64,000 nucleotides of DNA from the NCBI GenBank assembly GCA_947650285.1, contig CANTFL010001181.1, positions 62,001-126,000 of the forward strand. The letters run 5' to 3'. The stretch is from Hyaloperonospora brassicae (lineage: Eukaryota > Oomycota > Peronosporomycetes > Peronosporales > Peronosporaceae). A program made the translations under genes and the position numbers. Position 1 is the first letter of the stretch; every line of letters begins with the position of its first letter. Positions 36,452 through 47,307 of this stretch are shown piece by piece. The notes below the pieces were generated by a model. The model saw only the letters and a program-made list of their open reading frames with translations, searched no databases and was not told the origin of the DNA.

Positions 36452-37453
36452 TGTCCACTCCTGCGAAAGTGGCAAATTTGGACACTGCCATTTACCGATC
36501 AAAGCTTTGGAGGCCATTCGTACCTCTTTGACAGGTGCCCCTGGACCACGTCGCGTTCACAAGCGTCTCTAGGCTTTCGTCGTGCCGAAACGCCGCTGGC
36601 TTTCGTGAGACAGTTGCTGCTCGCGCGTCATCGGACCCATCAGTGGCCATCAACCGAGGGAATCATCTGTCTCAGTGACATTTGTTTTCCGAGCGGCAGA
36701 AGACATATTGTCTTCGGCTCCGCAATTGCACTCGCTTGACTTCAGAGCGTTTCAATCAAACTTGGCGTCTCTGAAATTAGGTGGACGCAACATCGCAGCA
36801 ATTCTACGATAGACTTTGCCTCGGATTGGTCTCTCCATGCGAGCCTGCGCCTGTTCTGTGCAGTACAGCTGTGGATCCTTGCTGACTGTATTCACGTTTG
36901 CCCCCCATTGTGCGTGCATTCTAGCTTGCATCTCGACAAGTCTTTCCTCGCTCGTCTTGCTGGCTACACGTGCCCGCCTTCTGAACGCAGGATGGTGGCG
37001 CTGTGCCTGAAAAACGATCGAAGTGGGAAAGTGCAGCCCTTTGTTGAAGTGGGAAGCATAGTTGGGTTCAGTGCAGTGGATCTGCTCTGTCGCTGTTGTA
37101 CGCAAGATTGTCGCTTTTGGCGAAGAGCTCATGCGCTCCGAAGTGGTAGAAGCGCTTGTCCCGGTATACTGATCACACAAGCATACACTGATCACAGGCA
37201 TGACTGGCAGCAAAAGTCGACGCCAACATAGCGGGCACCTTGGAGTCGAGGCCTGGCTTTATTCACACAATACGGCGATGTCCATTCTCTGACTACTTGA
37301 AGTAGTACAAGACCAGATCTGGGTGCTGGCGAGTTGCACAGAGACCAGGTCTCGCAAGGTCAAGAGCTGGTCGACGATTGGGTGGCTCACGTGGTCCGAC
37401 AAATAGGTTTTGCAGCTGGCTTCTCTCACTCCGCAAAGTGCTCTGTGGTCATC
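36452..37453. other. Region upstream of the effector gene
   Basis: This is unique sequence after the element B insertion site. Apart from the candidate reading on the - strand at 36752-37213, I see no recognisable gene. The last part must hold the promoter of the effector gene that starts at 37454. No clear core promoter motif is visible by eye. Confidence 0.4.
36752..37213 (-). CDS. Hypothetical protein (unrecognised, low support)
   Basis: A 153-codon open frame rich in Arg, Gln and Ala, with a helical stretch (KTSEERLVEMQARMHAQWGA) and a basic C-terminal end (RGKVYRRIAAMLRPPNFRD). It has no signal peptide, membrane segment or known domain that I recognise. It is more protein-like than the + strand readings across it, and it points away from the effector gene. 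It could be a genuine small gene, the 3' exon of a larger one, or chance. The start codon is not secure. Confidence 0.3.
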   Translation of the reverse strand: MLPVMPVISVCLCDQYTGTSASTTSERMSSSPKATILRTTATEQIHCTEPNYASHFNKGLHFPTSIVFQAQRHHPAFRRRARVASKTSEERLVEMQARMHAQWGANVNTVSKDPQLYCTEQAQARMERPIRGKVYRRIAAMLRPPNFRDAKFD

Positions 37454-39244
37454 ATGCGCTTGGCCACCGTCTGCGTCATCTTCCAATTGAGGAGTGTTGC
37501 CCCGACCACTGCTGCCAGCGCCCACACTTATGGTCCTGCCCTTGACTTAGTCGCTGTGTCTTCTCGTGACACGACGAATGCATCCTCCGCGCAAAGCCTC
37601 CCGAAGTCACACGACTTTACGGACAAAGTGATCGATCTCGAGCTCTGGAAGGACGAGGAGAGGGCGGAGTGGAAAAGCACTGTGCTAGCTGCAATCGACG
37701 AGATCTGTAAAATCGACGCAGCGCTTCCGCATCTGCCGCCGAATTTGCACCCACTGAAAGTCCTCGAGCAAATTGAGGTAAAAGCGACGCGGGAATTGAA
37801 AGTGGTCAACGACAAGCTCAAGTATTGGATCATGTTTGTTGACGAGCATAATAAACGCTCCAGCCGTCTTGTTGACACTGTTGTCATTGAGCATCTGCTG
37901 GAAAGTGTTGGCGGGGATAAACAGCGGCTAGTGAAATTTCTCCGTTGGCTCCATGACGAAGAAGGTATGAAAGATCGTGCCATCGACCTGCAAAGAGTGA
38001 TGTTCGATAGATTTGGTTCGAAGGTGATGTTTCCTCTGTGGAAGAAGGCGTGGATAAGCCCTAAAAAGGCCTACCACATGATGCCGATCGGAACATTGGA
38101 AAAGCTCAGCGGTGATGTCGGAGCGGCAAAGTCGTGGCCCAAAATTTATGACAGTATCGTGGAGTATATTGCGTATTTTGACATAGTCCATGGACCAAAT
38201 CAATTCCACCTGGTAGCCAAGGTGCTGTTTGAGTTCAGAGACCCCGAAGAGCTATTGCTTGTATCCACTTCGCTTTTGCCGGAGCGCGCTGACAAATTGC
38301 AGAAACTTTTGTACACTGATTTCCCAGAGATTCGACCGAAAGTGACCAAAGTATGGCTAGAGTCGGGTAAGTCCCCTGCGGAAGTTTACAAGCTGATGCC
38401 TATTTACGATGATGTCGTGCCTGGAGAGACCGGCACTCGAAGTAAGGAGGCGTTGGATACTTTCTACGGAAGATTTAAGGAGTGGCTCGATTACATTGAC
38501 GAGTACATGGATCGCTCGATTATTTTCTCTCGCGATGACGGGATGGACAAGCGGCGAGAGGAAATGGCAAATGCGATAGCTTCGAATCCTGGTGACGATG
38601 CCATAGCTGCGACGAAGAGGGAGGAAGTTCTGAATGAACTACGGAGGGACACGACCGTACAGAGGCTACTGTATGCCTTTGGTATAATGGGATTAGAGGA
38701 AGATGTGGGTCTACGCCAGCTGCTGACGGACATGACTTTAGCGAAAAATTTAAAGGACAGGGCTATAGCTAAGCTGGTGATGAGCGCACGACAAGGAATT
38801 CGCGATATAGCGGGTTTTATCAATTGGCTTCGAAACTTCGACAAGTACACGTCGCGCGTCGACACGATGCAGCAATGGATGTTGACACGATCGCAAGGTA
38901 ACTTGGAGAAAATTATATTTGAATCGTGGAAGGCGTCAGGACTGAGCCCTGAAGACGTGTACCACATGATGCCATTCGCATTAGACAAACGAGTTGATCC
39001 AACGGACGGAGTAGGCGAGGAAGCCTGGTTCCACTTCCGAATGGATTTTATGCAGTGGCTACGATATATTGAATTCTACAACTATGGCGAGATCAAATTT
39101 GGTGTCGACCAAATAGTTCGTGTGCTGACGGTTCATAGAGACAAGCATGAGGTAGAGTATTTGTTCAAGTACTACTTAAAGGAATTGGAGAGGAAGGAGC
39201 TAGAATCCGAACACGCAGGACAAACATCTTCGAAACGCAGATAA
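37454..39244 (+). CDS. Secreted WY-type effector candidate with DEER but no RXLR motif
   Basis: I choose the Met at 37454 (596 codons) over one 40 codons upstream because it begins a signal peptide-like stretch (MRLATVCVIFQLRSVAPTTA). About 65 residues on comes KDEERAEW, matching the dEER motif of oomycete effectors. No RXLR lies between. The rest is helical, with three clear Y-motif units: LWKKAWISPKKAYHMMP, VWLESGKSPAEVYKLMP and SWKASGLSPEDVYHMMP (about residues 195, 300 and 490 of the chosen protein). Each has an associated Trp helix (KFLRWLHDEEG, EWLDYIDEYMDR, NWLRNFDKYTS, QWLRYIEFYN). Tandem WY/LWY units form rod-like proteins that act inside plant cells. The target is unknown. The gene is intact and intronless and lies in repeat-rich DNA, as usual for such genes. 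Confidence 0.8.
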   Translation: MRLATVCVIFQLRSVAPTTAASAHTYGPALDLVAVSSRDTTNASSAQSLPKSHDFTDKVIDLELWKDEERAEWKSTVLAAIDEICKIDAALPHLPPNLHPLKVLEQIEVKATRELKVVNDKLKYWIMFVDEHNKRSSRLVDTVVIEHLLESVGGDKQRLVKFLRWLHDEEGMKDRAIDLQRVMFDRFGSKVMFPLWKKAWISPKKAYHMMPIGTLEKLSGDVGAAKSWPKIYDSIVEYIAYFDIVHGPNQFHLVAKVLFEFRDPEELLLVSTSLLPERADKLQKLLYTDFPEIRPKVTKVWLESGKSPAEVYKLMPIYDDVVPGETGTRSKEALDTFYGRFKEWLDYIDEYMDRSIIFSRDDGMDKRREEMANAIASNPGDDAIAATKREEVLNELRRDTTVQRLLYAFGIMGLEEDVGLRQLLTDMTLAKNLKDRAIAKLVMSARQGIRDIAGFINWLRNFDKYTSRVDTMQQWMLTRSQGNLEKIIFESWKASGLSPEDVYHMMPFALDKRVDPTDGVGEEAWFHFRMDFMQWLRYIEFYNYGEIKFGVDQIVRVLTVHRDKHEVEYLFKYYLKELERKELESEHAGQTSSKRR

Positions 39245-41408
39245 TACAACACCCGTTGAAGCTCTGACCTACCTTTGTCAATTGACCTCGGTTGCCGGGT
39301 GAATAAGCACTGGCACCGAAACCGGGAGGCACGTGGCTTGATACCCGCGAGGGGTGGTACGATTACACATCGCCGGAGTGTGGCTAACAAAGCCGGATAT
39401 AGTGGGTCGCAAGCGTACCCAAATACACCTCAAACTTTCTCTCTCTCTTATCGACATTTGTTTCCAGCCTTTGTGTTATATACTTGCAATTCTACATTAA
39501 ATTCAGAGTGTAGTAATAACACGCCGGCATGACACTGAGCTTGCACGAGTGCTCTTTTGATGATCTTCCTGGTGTACAAAGTCATGGTTGTATCTGCCGT
39601 TAAACTAAGCTTCGCCTATCTCGCAGGGTAAGCACCAGCAGGTTCACTGATACCATTTGCCACAGGTCAGTCTTGCTCTGCAAAGTCAGTCTTCCCGTTC
39701 CTATTCGTCTGGCAAGAGCATCAAAGCTACCCTACTTGCCATTCACATGATGCACATCAAGCTAGACAAGGCTGTGTGACTGGCTATTTTTTACGTGTTG
39801 CCCAAGCCCAACTTGCACTCAAACATCCGAACGCGCAAAGTAAAGTGCTTTACTCAAAAGAATCGACAATCAACGTTTCTTCATTCAAGAAAACAATGTG
39901 AACAGTAGCCTACATATGCGTCGTGAGCGCATTAGTGACACTCTGCCTGGTCAATTAAGCGTCGTTTTACTCGCTAGGTCGTTGCTTGTATTTGCGTAAT
40001 TTGTGCAGGCGAGATTATCTCGAGATGACATGCGGTCGCATATTCCCCATTGCCCCATCTCTGTTCTTTATTTCATCGTCGTCGTTACGGCTGCTGCCTA
40101 GCTGCTATTCGTGCTCGATATGAAACAAGATCGAGTGGTGTTAGACTAACCGAAGTGCCTTGCTGCTGCGGTCCAATCTCAACCTTTCAAACAATGCAGC
40201 TCTTAGGCATCTCCAACAGTGCCTTGTTTGCAAAAGGGTTAGTCGCATACAGCTGGTATGAAAAACGCACAGCTTCGCTCTAAAAGCGGTAGAATAGTCC
40301 GTCCACGCTGAGCTCGAGTCCCGTGGATGCATTGCGTCTTCTTGGACAGCTTTTGCTTCATCGCTTAGTGTGTGTTTGAAGAATCTACAGACTCGGCCGA
40401 GCGAGCAAAGTCATGTGCCGTACCGTCCTTTCCTTCCCATTGCCGACATTCCCGACACCTTGTGCACACCGACGCAGTGTGATTGACCAGGATAAGGCCA
40501 AACCGTAGCGATGTAGCTCGGGCTCGATGTAGTAATCTGACAACCTAGTCCCTTCCTTTTGCTCCAGCCTGACACAAAACATCACACACGAGTGTCAATG
40601 TGGATGATAGTGCATCAGAAACCACAAAATGTCTACAAACCTCGAACTTGTCATGATGGCAACTCGCCGTATCGAGTTGCGGTACAGACGATCGCGGCAG
40701 TAGTCTTGCATTTTTCAACTGGAAAAAGCACGGGCATGCATTCACATCGTGACAAGCATGAGCGCCATCTTTAAATGTACCCGGGCTACCGAACATCGAG
40801 CATATGACTGATATAACCTGCGTACAATAGTAGAAGCGCTCTGAATCGGCTCACGATATTGATGCCTCGTTATCGTTGCTCAAACGTGTCTTCACCCGTT
40901 ATCTGCCGCCAGTCATTGTATCGCACGAACAAAGCGTCCCTTTCACCAACAATGATCCTCGCTTACCACTGAAGAAACGTCCACCAAGCAAAAGCCTACC
41001 TTCGTATTCGCATTTTTCCGGCAGGCGTTCATTGTTGGTGGGTTGTAATGTTTTTCTCGATCCTGGACATCGACAAGCTTGTTTTCTGTTCTTCTGATCG
41101 CGAGCTTCGCTTTAGGAGTAAAGTCTGTGCCATTTCATAGCATCGATCCATGTTGCATGGTACTACGAGTACACCATGATGCGAATCAAGCAATCAACTC
41201 AGTTTGACTCTCGTCCACCGTGCTCTTCTTGACCGTCAGAGAGACACCGGAGAGCCAAGTCGCGCACTTGGCTCATAGACTTTGATATTTTCTTATGTTT
41301 GCTCCCTTGCGGCTGGAAAGTGACATGTCGATAACGTGCAGTGACGAAGAAGATGGAGGCATCGATCAATCTGTGCGTGACTACATCGTCGTACTTGCCA
41401 AATATAGC
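39245..41408. other. Intergenic region between the effector and the left duplication arm
   Basis: Short open frames only (70-85 codons) with no domain that I recognise, for example at 40545-40796 on the - strand and 40876-41097 on the + strand. The first few hundred bases must contain the effector 3' end signals. The region next to 41409 is of interest because the corresponding outer flank of the right arm is hidden by element C. Confidence 0.4.
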
Positions 41409-43173
41409 CAACTTGTCTGTGGTCGGTCACGTTAAGACGTCGCGTCCATGCCAAAGCTTACAAGAAAAAGCTGTGTCTCAAAGCAATGTCGCATCGAGAA
41501 CCAGCACCTCACCGAGTGTCATACTTGCTGCTCACATTCGTTCGTCTGACACACATGGTATCGTTGGCTTCGTTGATCTAAAAACGTCAACTCCTTTGAC
41601 TGGTTCACTTGCACCTGACCGACACATTGACGATGTTGCTAGTCATGCGACAGGGAAGCAACATACACTACTTGGGGTAGAGTTCTTATTTTCGGTTGCA
41701 TCACTAGGACAAACAGCAAGTCGTGACGAGTTGCCAAGAAAGCTTGCAATTGACACGACTCGACATCGGCCTTTTCTTTCCCCTAGAATTGACCCCCGTG
41801 GCGTGCGGACCGGCACTTTGTATCGTATCCGAGCCAGGAATATCAGCGTATATGGTAGCGAACTTACAAGCACAGCAGTCAAACGAAATTTCTCTGACGC
41901 ATTGCCCATGAATGATGACGCTCGTATTAGTATGTGGACGCCTTCTGCACCCTTGGCCGCATCCATAGTGGCAGCTCCTTTCCCTCGATACACTTTCCAA
42001 TGCTCAAAGGTGCTTCAGACAACGAGTGACATAAGTGTTGACACTCAGTTTAGCTTCACTCGTCCCGAATAGCTACCGCCATCTGGCCGAGTGAGCTGGC
42101 TCGTCACGCAGCAACTTTGCGGTGCGTACATAGACGTCACAAAAGAGCGCGCGTGCACCGACAGGTCACAAAAGCGGTCCCATGAACAACGCTGTCTTCG
42201 AGACATGACCAAAGTATCTATCGGGGTCCTCGACTGCAGCGACACTGCCATTAAACTGCATACAAAGCTGCATGACTTCCGCATGATAAACGCTGCTTCA
42301 GCAGTTCAACACGCGGTAGAGCTATTGCGGTGCACCTTGGATTCCTGCGGATCCATCAAAGCTGTGCCCAAGCAACAGACCTGCACAATCACGCAGCAGT
42401 TGCTTGCGCGGGAGGAACGTCTTGGAGTGGCCCATGGATCACAACGTCATTGCTCGAACAATGTCGCCCCAGCAGACGCTTCAGTACATATGCAGTGTTG
42501 CAAGACACCATGCCGACCAGCGGCAAGCGAGTGTGCTGTGGTTGTGCTGCCTGCACGGCGTTCGGGCTCATGCAACAAGCTCTGCGACACACAACTGCGA
42601 AGATACATGCCTGACGCAAAAGTCGCTTTATTGCGTGCTGTCCTCGAGAAACTTACGAGACGACTGAGCGGTGGGATCTAGCAGCAATGACCATACAGAG
42701 AGCAGCACGTGACTTTGCGCAATGGACAAGGCGCCTTCAGCAAGCGGAAACTGCTGAATCGAGATGATGTTGTAACGCTTGAGACTGCTTTTCATAGCGC
42801 TGACAGGCACAGTTGCAGCGACCCTGATGGTAACAATTGTGGCAGCTGGTTATCTGGATACCCGCACAGGGCGCTGCTCAACAGCTGGTAATCACATGCG
42901 CAGCAACACCAATGAGACACTAAGCACTAATGTGCAGCTATCTCAGATAGCGTGATAGTTGCATATTCTTGATCACTTGTCCACCCAAAGCAATCGCCAC
43001 AAAGCATTCAACGAGGACATGCAGCTGCTACCGCGTCACCAACCAATCCACTTCTCAGTCAGCGCATTCGCTCTCGTCGCCAACCCGAAAACGACGCATT
43101 TCGCTAATTTCTCGAACACATAACTTGGCGTTGCAGCCCGACTTGCTTCACTCATGGCGACCGAACCTCATAT
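41409..43173. other. Unidentified part of the left arm
   Basis: The + strand has open frames of 243 codons (starting before the arm, 41341-42072) and 196 codons (42091-42681). The - strand has a protein-like piece at 42810-42628 (SLKRYNIISIQQFPLAEGAL, AQSHVLLSVWSLLLDP) followed by shorter pieces. I recognise no family on either strand. Given the dead genes next to it, the - strand pieces may be a third pseudogene in line with the dehydrogenase. Confidence 0.4.
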
Positions 43174-44791
43174 CTACAGTCCACCTACATCGATCACACT
43201 CGTTTCTTGGTACTCCTCAAGGTCCATCGACGAACCTTCACCTCTCGGTCTGGACTGCTGCACACCACCCATGGAGCCTGAGCAGTAGAGATCGCACCCT
43301 ATTGACACTATCCATGAGCCGCGCACTAACGCATACGAAAAGCGTCACGTGCGTGATACATGTTGCGAGGGAAGTGCCCAGCAAGACCAGCCTCTGTTCC
43401 ATTAGCCATACTCAACCACCTCTGGTTCCAAAGACCGGCACGATCGGTCCAAAAATCGTTCCGCTCCAGACGCGCATCCTGGTGTTCATGACAACCAACA
43501 CGATAGCATCATCAAATTTGCTATTTCTGTCCCTTTACTTGTCGCCAACAAGAGCCATCACTCCGCTCATGACTGCACCCTCCACGAGCCCCGACGTCTC
43601 CAATGGAGGTGTGACAGCTAATCAGTGGACGACGTTCCAAGTCCTCATCGATCGATGCACCAAGTTCCACGCCATCTTCATGAGACAAAACCCATCTTTA
43701 ACTGATTTACACGCTTCACCAACTTGACGGCCAACTCAGCTTGACTGCCTTCTTCGTTCATGCTCTCGTGGACAAAGACGCGACTACCACACACATATTT
43801 GGTCTGTGTCGCAAAAGTTATACAGCTATCAGCAAGTTCGAGCCTCGTCCAGGTCACCATCTCCAAGCACAGCGAATGCAGCGTTGCCTCCCAGTTCCAG
43901 TGATACGCACTTCACAGTCTTTGCCGACTGCTCCATCACCAGCCTCTTCGACGCGCGTCGATCTGGAACGAAATCATCTGGACAGCCTGGCTGCTAGTCA
44001 ACGCTTGACCTATCTCAGCTGACTTGTCATGTGAAGCTGGCGCTACATCGATCACACCTGGCGGCATGCCATCTTCTTCTGCAATTTCGGCCAAAGCCGA
44101 CAATAACATCTCAACAGCTGCTATGCTTGACCACTGCTGTGCAACAGCGGCGAGACAAGAACCATAAAGCATCGCCGATTGGAAGCTCCACGGCGTCAGA
44201 ATCCCTTACGAAGCTACTAAATCTCTGCTGACCATCGTCTCGCGGTCGCGCGCTGACGAAGAGCGCCGAAAGCCGCTCGCGTGCATGGTCTCGTGCGCGT
44301 GGGCGTGAACAGAGCCAGCAGCATACGCGACTTCGCCATCACGACTCAGCAACGGATTGCGGCTCTCGTTCGAGGCAGTCACCGCCAACTCTCCAGTATG
44401 ACTATGCGTTGCTGAATGCCACTTCTTCGCTTGAGCAGCGCCGACCGATGTGCAGGTCACGTCCTGCGTCACTCCTTCTGAGCTGCAGAGGCTGCGGCGG
44501 CCACCGTTTTGCTTGTCCCGACGTGACGCGCCTCCTTGTCGGCTGACGGGCCAATCACAGCAACGCGCTCGCGCAAATGGCACGCGCTCTGACCCATTGG
44601 CCGTTGCTCGAGTCGGCAGTCGACGGCAGAAGCTGTTCGTAGAGCGCCTCGTTGGAACACAAACGGCGCGTGGCGGACGGCACAGTGTCACACCGGAGCG
44701 AGCGGCAGACGCCGTGCGAGACGGACAGAGCAACGGAGCGACTCGACGTCGGCGGTTGGGGTTTGTTCGGCTTGGACGCAAACTGCGACAT
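43174..44791 (-). pseudogene. Succinate-semialdehyde dehydrogenase-like pseudogene (left arm)
   Basis: From the ATG at 44791 a presequence-like N-terminus (RSLRCDTVPSATRRLCSNEA) leads to NGQWVRAR and, in other frames, AVIGPSADKEARHVGTSKTV, DGEVAYAAGSVHAHAHE, LAEIAEEDGMPPGVIDVAP, GQALTSSQAVQMISF and SRVFVHESMNEEG. These are the ordered landmarks of NAD(P)-dependent succinate-semialdehyde dehydrogenases (GABA shunt, normally mitochondrial). The catalytic Cys region near CITFATQTK has no Cys in the expected GQTC context. The end is LEEYQE followed by a stop. Many frameshifts make it non-functional. This copy lacks one base present in the right copy. Confidence 0.8.
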
Positions 44792-45112
44792 GAGAGCGCG
44801 GGACGTCGCGGGGACTGAGACGTGACGTGACGTTTTCTTAACCAGTGGACGGGCGTCGTCGCGTTCGAGTGGATGTTGAAGAAGGCACCTGCCGTCAGCC
44901 AATGACAAGAGCGCGTGCGAGCGGCCGGTCCAGCCACCCACGATGTCGCGTCGGACAAGACGCTCCAGATAAGTGCGAATCGAGGACCCGTTGCCTGCGT
45001 GGCAAGTTCCATGTGGTCCACAGATTATTGCGCGTCCACCACACCATTTGTCGCGCGAGCAGCTCCCACTGCGCATATCATCTGACGATCGGACGCTATG
45101 GCGATGTACTGA
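44792..45112. other. Former bidirectional intergenic region, left arm
   Basis: About 320 bp between the divergently oriented dehydrogenase and diflavin reductase pseudogenes. It would have held both promoters. It contains an 11-base CGCGGGACGTC motif that is expanded by one 10 bp unit in the right arm. Confidence 0.4.
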
Positions 45113-46810
45113 GCGATACGAATAGCCCTCGCGCGCCTGCTGGTGCTCTACTGTAGCGGCACTGGGACCGCTCGGGACGTGGCCGCGTTTGTGCAGCAAC
45201 GTGCGCTCAACTGGCAGCTTCTGGACACGCAGATCGACGCCGAAGAGGACACGTTCCCAGTGCCCCATGCGCTGCCTCAGAACTCCGCTGTTGTCGTTGT
45301 TGGGGCTACAAGCGGTGACGGCAAAGTGCCCGAGAACGTGTGTGTTGTAGCAGTGCGCTGTCGTACAAGGCGAAGCTGTGGAATGAGCGGCTGAAAGGCG
45401 TCCGCGGTGCTGATTTGGACGGGGCGGCTCGAGTCACGCCACGTGGGATGCAGCAGCTCGACGTGTGCAGGCACGTTTGCTGCAGTTGCGAGCACTGGGG
45501 CCCATTGCAAGAGGACTGGGAGACGACCAGCAGCGTTTGGATCCTCGGATCGCTGACTCCATAGCTGGAGAAGCTCTGGCGGCGGTTGTGCAGCTGCCTT
45601 CGTCGTCGAAAGGAGGGACCATTGATGACCCGCCAAAGCCGATGGAGCCTCGCTACATCCGGGTATGCCTCGACATACTATCTTCGTTCATGGTGCTGGA
45701 GAAAGGAGGTGGACGATGCGAGCAAGTTGACGACGGGACGGACGAGTCGACGTTCTATGTGCTGCGTGCACGACAGCGGGGCGAGAGGAGGGCATGCACT
45801 GGGCAATTGTTGTTGATAACAGTCGGGCCGCAGCTGAAGAGAGGGAGCGGGATGCTTACCACGTGAAGTTTGACATGGCGACGGTGCCCGGGTGGGCAAC
45901 GCTATTGACGCCCTAATGAAAGCTCGGGTTGTTGCAGTGATGTGTCGTGAGGACGGAAGTCGACGATATACTCAGGCACATGCCATTCGATGGCGGCACT
46001 GTAGTTTCGTACATGCCGCAGCTGGTTGAGGTAGTTTCATTTGCCTTCTTCAGTCTCTCTTCGTGATTGATACGTCAAGTACGATGCCATCCTGGAAACC
46101 GCGCGGCGGCGCTTCTTCGAGACGTGATCGCTGCTGCTACAAGTGAAGAAGAGGTGAGAACTTGGTGTCTGCGATGAACACTGATCGCATGGCGATGCTG
46201 ATTTTGTTGGCGTGTCGATGCTTCGTTCAGCAGAAAGAGAAGTTCGAGGAGTTAGCGGTAGCTGAGGATGTGGATCTTCTGTACGACTTCTACGTTGTGA
46301 GACGAAGACGTACACAGCGGTTTTGACGGACCTTCGTAGCGCAAAGGTCCACTGCCAATTCTGCTATTGATGACCCTCGTCAACAGCTTCGATCGTGCAC
46401 GATGTCATCGTCAGCTCGTCTCTACCTCATGCGAGTAAGTTACTTCATGTGCTGGTATTCGGCTTTCTACCGCGGTGTGCCTATTTTGACGACTTGTGAG
46501 GTTCATCTGACCGTGGCCGTCGCAGGCTTCTTGTCTCCGCACATGCGCCGCCGACATGAAGTATGCTCGTTCATCTTCTTTTCTGTGGGCCCATCTAAGA
46601 AGCAAGGCGCGTACTAATGTGAATCAAGCAGAGTCTCTTGGAGTCTCCTGACGTTGAGCGACACGTGTTGCTCGTCGGTGGAGGAACCGTTTGGACCATG
46701 CGGGGAACAATGAAGGAGCGACAAGGCTTGCGGGAACAAGCACGGGCGCAAGTCCTGGGCCATGCACTTCACTCCGGATGCCGCGTCAAAAGCGAGGTAT
46801 GAAAGTCGCA
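45113..46810 (+). pseudogene. NADPH-dependent diflavin oxidoreductase pseudogene (left arm)
   Basis: The reading LLVLYCSGTGTARDVAAF is the FMN-binding phosphate loop of the flavodoxin domain, followed by NSAVVVVGATSGDGKVPENV and then RRVQARLLQLRALGPIARGL and GDDQQRLDP. Later come the FAD-domain pieces DAILETARRRFFE, EKFEELAVAEDVDLLYDFY and VHLTVAVAGFLSPHMRRRH, then a degraded NADPH site (VGGGTVWTMRGTMKERQGL). Order and motifs fit the NDOR1/Tah18 family, which passes electrons from NADPH to the Dre2/CIAPIN1 iron-sulfur assembly factor. Frame changes and stops occur after nearly every domain. No start codon remains in frame. Confidence 0.8.
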
Positions 46811-47307
46811 TCTCGACTGCGTGAAAGCGCATTCGCGTTCTGACTGTTGTGCAAGTTGTGCTGTCCGGTGAGTAACGCCAACTGCGATGGGGCGCTAGTC
46901 GTTTCCACACTACCGCCCCAAAGACGACACTCTTACAATGGAGTCGCGTACTATCCGTCCGTCTATCGAGCTTTCTTCTTCTTCTGTATCGCATTGTAGA
47001 CACCATCACCTCATCACGCACGACACGAGAGAGCGGTATGAGAAGCAGGATATTTAGCGATGCCATCGTTGCAAACACACAACAGGCGTCAGCGTAAACG
47101 TGCACGAGCAGCGATGGGCGCTACAGCCTCCGGCAAGTGGCAGCCGCACTGAACCCATCGGAAGGGCAGCATCAGACGATCCAATCAATCGTTCATTGGT
47201 ACGGCACTTGCACTTGCACGTTCAAAGTTGTTTGCTTCCTTGACTTGTGTACCTATCGTTGTATTTCGCCGCAGCTCATGTTGCTTTGGTCACACCTTTG
47301 TAAGCCT

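Larger units (their letters stand above)
41409..47307 (+). repeat. Left arm of a 5.9 kb inverted duplication
   Basis: The whole stretch is present in reverse complement at 54775-60699 with only scattered differences. The inner edge is sharp at CACACCTTTGTAAGCCT (47307). The outer edge in this window is set by the insertion of element C in the right arm, so the true duplication may extend left of 41409. The arm is 5899 bp against 5925 bp on the right. Three differences account for the 26 bp: a longer TTC/GAA run (15), an extra CGACGTCCCG unit (10) and one base in the dehydrogenase pseudogene (1). Confidence 0.95.

Noticed and set aside
37334..37453. Upstream Met of the effector frame
   Set aside because: Starting here buries the signal peptide 40 residues inside the protein. 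The Met at 37454 gives a normal secretory N-terminus.
41341..42072. 243-codon + strand frame at the left arm edge
   Set aside because: It crosses the arm boundary, has no recognisable domain, and the right copy is cut. Not enough to call a gene.
42969..43727. 252-codon + strand frame, also in the right arm
   Set aside because: It lies antisense to the dehydrogenase pseudogene and has Ser/Thr/His-rich low-information translation. It is a shadow of the real reading.
44206..45021. 271-codon - strand open frame in the left arm
   Set aside because: Only its lower part coincides with dehydrogenase motifs. The upper part reads across the intergenic region and contains Arg/Ser/Pro-rich out-of-frame translation. 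I annotate the pseudogene by motifs, not this frame.
46614..47105. 163-codon frame on the - strand (168 codons in the right arm)
   Set aside because: It covers the NADPH-site part of the diflavin reductase on the opposite strand. The poly-Arg stretch is just the TTC/GAA trinucleotide run.
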